Below, in pieces: positions 22,570 to 25,429 of a stretch of 25,429 nt of DNA (position 1 is its first letter; each line of letters begins with the position of its first letter). The stretch is from assembly GCA_036703315.1 (NCBI GenBank), contig DATNPH010000133.1, forward strand, positions 1 through 25,429. Direction: 5' to 3'. Under the pieces are notes generated by a model. It worked only from the letters and a program-made list of their open reading frames with translations. It searched no databases and had not been told where the DNA came from. The DNA comes from DATNPH01 sp036703315. GTDB taxonomy: Bacteria > Cyanobacteriota > Cyanobacteriia > Cyanobacteriales > Coleofasciculaceae. The position numbers and the translations under genes are program-made.

Positions 22570-23916
22570 TTAACCAGTAGTGAGTGAAGAAGTATGAGCG
22601 GGGAATCCGGCAGCTTTGAGATCATGAACGGTTGCCTCACAATCCTGCACCCAATACTTAGAATCAAAGCGAACAAATTGGCGATGATGTGACGAGGTTA
22701 CTGTTGCTAGCACAGGTACCCTTGCTTGATTTTTCTGCCCTGAGTGTGCTTGCAGAATAGATTTTAGTTGGCTGAGTTCACTTGTGGTAATTTGCGGTGG
22801 TTGTAGTTCCACCACCACCATTGGTAAAGATTCAATTAACTCGGCATCCTCAATAATCATTTGAATCTGATCGTCTCGCCGATCTACCTTACCCCAAACA
22901 ATCAGACGAGCATCTGCTTGGATGAGTGAGCCAATGCGTTCGTAACTTTGAGGGAAAACAACGCCCTCAGCTTGACCCGTTAGGTCTTCCATCTGTACAA
23001 ATGCCATAGGTTTGCCGTCTTTCTTGGTAAGGATCGGCTTGACCTCAGTGAGCATCACAATCGCACTAATCATTGTTCTCTTGTTTTGATCAGCTAAATC
23101 ATTGAGGCTAATTGGAGATAAAACTTTAGCAATTTCGTTCACTGACTTTAGAGGGTGGTCAGAGACATAAAAACCTAGTAATTCTTTCTCTAGACGTAAT
23201 TTTTCCTGAGGTGAGAAATCACGAGCCGGAGGAGCCTTTGGAGCGGATTCCCAAGCCGCATTATTGGTCTTTTGATTCCCGTTCTTTGTTCCTAATAGAT
23301 CAAAAATATTAGTTTGACCTAAATCTCGGTCTTTAGCTCGGTCTTGCGCCCAATTGATGACTAGTTCTAGATCGTCGATCAGTTGCTTGCGATTGGGTTG
23401 GATGCTATCAAAAGCCCCCGAGTAAATCAAGGCTTCCAGGGCACGGCGGTTAACGGCACGCAAATCAACGCGATCGCATAAATCTGCCAGTGACTTAAAG
23501 GGTTCGCCCGTCTCACGGGCATTCAAAATAGACTCGATCGCTCCCTGTCCCAAATTCCGTACCGCTGACAGCCCAAACAAAATTTTGCCGGATACGGGAG
23601 TGAAATCAACTTCAGAACGGTTAATATCGGGTTGCTCTACCTTAATTCCCATACTCAGACAGGTGGCGATATATTTCTGCACTTTGTCTTGGGTTCCACT
23701 ACTAGCCGTTAGTAGCGCTGCCATGTATTCAACGGGATAATTTGCCTTGAGATAGGCTGTTTGATAAGTTACATAACCATAAGCCGTTGAATGAGATTTA
23801 TTGAAGCAATTTGAAGCAACTAAACCATTTGCCAAAATAAAGTTATGGTCGCGTTCTACCCCAATGTCATAGACAGGTTGGGTACCCAAGGATTTGCGAC
23901 CAATAATTTTAACCAT
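22570..23916 (-). CDS. dnaE: DNA polymerase III alpha subunit, C-terminal half with split intein
   Basis: A 448-residue precursor. Residues 1-36 are the C-terminal piece of the cyanobacterial DnaE split intein (opening MVKIIGRKSLG, core VYDIGVERDHNF, ending LVASN). Residue 37 is the Cys+1 of the extein (CFNKSHSTAYG). In trans-splicing, the N-terminal intein half on a separately encoded DnaE-N associates with this piece, the two exteins are ligated and the intein is removed, giving the replicative polymerase alpha chain in the cytoplasm. The extein (37-448) covers the end of the polymerase domain (YVTYQTAYLKANYPVEYMAA), the helix-hairpin-helix region, an OB-fold (~290-360) and the C-terminal clamp-binding region. 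The penultimate Asn36 and His24 of the intein are present, so splicing should be active. AAGGAG sits 8 nt before the ATG. No dnaE-N is in the window, as expected for the split arrangement. Confidence 0.97.
   Translation of the reverse strand: MVKIIGRKSLGTQPVYDIGVERDHNFILANGLVASNCFNKSHSTAYGYVTYQTAYLKANYPVEYMAALLTASSGTQDKVQKYIATCLSMGIKVEQPDINRSEVDFTPVSGKILFGLSAVRNLGQGAIESILNARETGEPFKSLADLCDRVDLRAVNRRALEALIYSGAFDSIQPNRKQLIDDLELVINWAQDRAKDRDLGQTNIFDLLGTKNGNQKTNNAAWESAPKAPPARDFSPQEKLRLEKELLGFYVSDHPLKSVNEIAKVLSPISLNDLADQNKRTMISAIVMLTEVKPILTKKDGKPMAFVQMEDLTGQAEGVVFPQSYERIGSLIQADARLIVWGKVDRRDDQIQMIIEDAELIESLPMVVVELQPPQITTSELSQLKSILQAHSGQKNQARVPVLATVTSSHHRQFVRFDSKYWVQDCEATVHDLKAAGFPAHTSSLTTG
23809..23916 (-). 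other. Split intein C-terminal fragment (36 codons)
   Basis: Codons 1-36 of the dnaE-C precursor. The last codon, Asn36, spans 23809-23811 and is followed by TGC (Cys+1) at 23806-23808. It matches the well-studied Npu/Ssp DnaE intein-C in length, in the block VYDIGVERDHNF and in the terminal (S)N-CFN junction. Confidence 0.96.
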
Positions 23917-23924
23917 GTTTACCG

Positions 23925-23930
23925 CTCCTT
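23925..23930 (-). promoter_or_regulatory. Ribosome binding site of dnaE-C
   Basis: AAGGAG on the minus strand, 8 nt before the ATG at 23914-23916. It confirms that translation starts directly at the intein fragment. Confidence 0.85.
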
Positions 23931-23989
23931 AAATTGCCTCAATTTTAAAGGATAGCCAAGCTACAGGCACAGCCAAGAAGGTGAGAATA

Positions 23990-24135
23990 TTAGGCAGCAT
24001 CAGCTACTAACTTGCGCTTAAATCCATCAGAATTCCGCCGAGGTACTGCCACCATAGCCCGATAGGGTTTGGTGGCACGGGGGATAGGCGGGTCGCTGGA
24101 GGGACGGAAGCGACCAATTAATCTTTGTTGTCACG
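23990..24135 (-). pseudogene. Possible coding remnant upstream of dnaE-C
   Basis: An open stretch of 46 codons between two stops, ending at TAA 23990-23992. It reads QQRLIGRFRPSSDPPIP, RATKPYRAMVAVPRRNSD and GFKRKLVADAA. Composition is protein-like (basic and proline-bearing) but no start codon of quality is present at its head, and it partly overlaps the 3' end of the ribbon-helix-helix gene in another frame. It may be the C-terminal end of a gene separated from its body by insertion of the TnpB element. Family not recognised. Confidence 0.25.
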
Positions 24136-24264
24136 CTTAATTTTCCTTTTGAGAGTGCGAATGTATTCTCTGAGTACATCTGTCTGATTCCTCCCTTCCT
24201 GTTCGCAATAGGCTTGCAATATTTCTAATTCTTGCTCTGGCAGTCTAAAGGTAATAGCTTTCAT
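24118..24264 (-). CDS. Small ribbon-helix-helix protein paired with tnpB
   Basis: A 48-residue protein: MKAITFRLPEQELEILQAYC, EQEGRNQTDVLREYIRTL, then a basic tail KRKIKRDNKD. The N-terminal beta strand (ITFRLP), the two following helices and the G-R-N-Q-T-D-V turn are typical of CopG/Arc-type ribbon-helix-helix DNA-binding proteins, which act as dimers and usually autoregulate. It is divergent from the tnpB gene, with 38 bp between its ATG and the tnpB start at 24303. A palindrome between the two (24276-24292) is a natural operator candidate. Short genes of this type are often found next to IS605/IS1341-type tnpB in cyanobacteria. The inferred job is repression of tnpB and itself. Confidence 0.75.
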   Translation of the reverse strand: MKAITFRLPEQELEILQAYCEQEGRNQTDVLREYIRTLKRKIKRDNKD

Positions 24265-24275
24265 GGCTTGTTTTG

Positions 24276-24292
24276 TATTGCTATATGCAATA
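24276..24292. promoter_or_regulatory. Inverted repeat in the divergent RHH/tnpB promoter
   Basis: TATTGC-tatat-GCAATA, two 6-bp arms with a 5-bp centre, lies in the 38-bp gap between the divergent start codons. It is a candidate operator for the ribbon-helix-helix protein, and overlaps where promoters for both genes must lie. Confidence 0.5.
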
Positions 24293-24302
24293 TACTACCA
24301 AT

Positions 24303-25358
24303 ATGCTAATGACTTACCAGTATCGTCTCAACCCTACTCCCGAACAAGCGTCCACGATGGAAGCCTGGGGAGAATTGCTGCGTAGGCATTACAACTATGC
24401 ACTGGCTCAAAGACTGGATTGGCTACGTTGCACTCGATGCCAAGTTGACCGATGCAGCATTGTGTCAGAACCGATAGGTAATATACCCGAAAAAGTTGAT
24501 TATTATACTCAAGCATCGGAGTTACGCCAAACTAAAGAACTATTCCCTGAGTACAAAAACATCTATACTGACTGCCAACAGCAGAACTTAATGCGACTGG
24601 ATAAAGCCTGGAAGCGTTGGCTAATCCCTGACAAAACAGGTAAGCGGGGTGGTCGCCCTCGGTTCAAGAAACGCGGCGACATCTGTTCGTTTACCTTTCC
24701 TAGGGTTAACAACGCTAAAGCAGGAGCGCATCTAACCGGGAACGTCCTGAAGCTGTCAAAGATTGGTGAGATTGAAGTTATTCTGCATCGCCCAATTCCT
24801 GACGGGTTCACGATTAAGCAAGCCACAATAGTCAGTAAAGCTGATGGCTGGTATGCAAGTTTCTCTCTAGAAGATGGCACAGTTCCCGAACCGTTACCAG
24901 TGGATGAAGTTAAGTCTGCTGTTGGCATAGACGTAGGGCTTAATAAGTTTTTAGCGACATCTGATGGGCAAGCTGTTGTGATTCCGCAGTTTTATCGGAA
25001 ATCTCAACAGCGTCTAGCTCGTCAACAGCGACAACTGGCACGAATGGAGAAGGGTTCTAAGAACTACCAACGGCAGTCCAATAAAGTTGCTCGTCTTCAC
25101 TTGCACGTTGCCAGACAGAGAAAAGACTTTCATTATCAAGTCGCGCATTGGTTATGTGACCAGTACGATTTGGTAGCGTTTGAGAACCTGAACATTAAGG
25201 GCTTGGCAAGAACCCGACTTGGCTTATCGATATTGGATGCAGCCTGGGGCAATTTCCTGAATATTCTGCAAGCAGTTGCGGTTAAACGCGGGTGCGATTC
25301 GTTCAGCCGAAATCCACAAGGAGGGATGGCTGGCTTCTTCAGAGTAACCTTCGGGTAG
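24303..25358 (+). pseudogene. tnpB: Truncated TnpB (IS200/IS605, IS1341-type)
   Basis: A 351-residue TnpB-like protein, an RNA-guided DNA endonuclease of IS200/IS605-group transposons. I prefer the ATG at 24303 (MLMTYQYRLNPTPEQ), since TnpB proteins open with a Y-R-L-x-P-T-x-E-Q segment; in-frame ATG 24273 would add ten residues overlapping the divergent promoter. Features include the helical N-terminal region, the basic GKRGGRPRFKKR, RuvC-I Asp210 in VGIDVGLNKFLATSDG and RuvC-II Glu294 in VAFENLNIKGLAR. After ILQAVAVKRG the family normally continues with a CxxC…CxxC zinc finger and the DRDxNAA motif holding the third RuvC Asp. Here the frame changes to CDSFSRNPQG and stops after ~20 unrelated residues, so these are missing. 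It should be catalytically dead. No tnpA is present. Upstream is a divergent ribbon-helix-helix gene. Confidence 0.85.
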
Positions 25359-25429
25359 AGTTCGCACTTAAATCCTCTGGAGATGACAACTTGATATCCA
25401 TACAGGTGAGGTAATCTAACTGAGCGCAA
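25359..25429. other. Tail downstream of the truncated tnpB
   Basis: The last 71 bases contain no gene. In the frame starting at 25343 an open stretch (SNLRVEFALKSSGDDNLISI, then QVR, stop 25412-25414) might be a leftover C-terminal TnpB tail or element end; this is speculative. The right end of the element is not identifiable inside the window. Confidence 0.25.

Noticed and set aside
25136..25429. 97-codon minus-strand ORF at the right edge
   Set aside because: Antisense to the tnpB RuvC-II region, which is clearly the coding frame.

Overview
The window looks like chromosomal DNA of a cyanobacterium, probably filamentous. Supporting signs are at least 15 copies of the HIP1 octamer GCGATCGC (first near 5222, last near 23470), a cyanobacterial-type split-intein dnaE-C gene, a zinc-finger SPK-type Ser/Thr kinase, the paired small membrane proteins DUF2499 (Ycf49-like) and DUF3593, a CyaC-like hybrid kinase/adenylate cyclase, and several repeat families that recur in cyanobacterial intergenic DNA. 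Species cannot be fixed from the sequence.

Layout. 1-432 is repeat-rich non-coding DNA. 433-4121 is a small secreted-protein island: a protein with three YWTPERMRNA motifs, a short secreted protein that copies the N-terminal propeptide region of the neighbouring protease, a META-domain lipoprotein, and a full trypsin/V8-like secreted serine protease. A 175-bp MITE-like element with a target duplication lies inside it, and the island has no HIP1 site. 4122-5153 is AT-rich spacer with a near-perfect 32-bp palindrome upstream of the protease and a possible gene remnant. 5154-10482 holds an orphan ureB, an LRAT-domain protein with a PspA-like helical tail, a coiled-coil protein, a CsaB-type pyruvyl transferase and a TMEM43-family membrane protein. 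11003-19099 is a signalling block of two very large sensor proteins on the minus strand: a Cache-HAMP-PAS-HisKA-HATPase-REC-cyclase protein and a REC-5xPAS-histidine kinase. They are separated by 0.8 kb of dispersed repeats and a run of five hairpins. 19551-22190 on the plus strand carries DUF2499, DUF3593, the SPK kinase and a small membrane protein. 22191-22569 is repeat DNA. 22570-23916 is dnaE-C with the C-terminal half of a split intein. The right end is a TnpB element: a 48-aa ribbon-helix-helix gene divergent from a tnpB that has lost its zinc finger and third RuvC motif.

How things work together. The DnaE-C protein needs a DnaE-N half encoded elsewhere; trans-splicing should join the two into the replicative polymerase. 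The sensor kinases, cyclase and SPK kinase form a signalling cluster but no cognate target is visible. The most unusual observations are the isolated protease pro-region genes beside the protease, the LRAT/PspA-like fusion, and a GC-rich intergenic repeat that has entered the ATPase domain of the hybrid kinase without breaking its frame. No rRNA, tRNA or CRISPR array was recognised.
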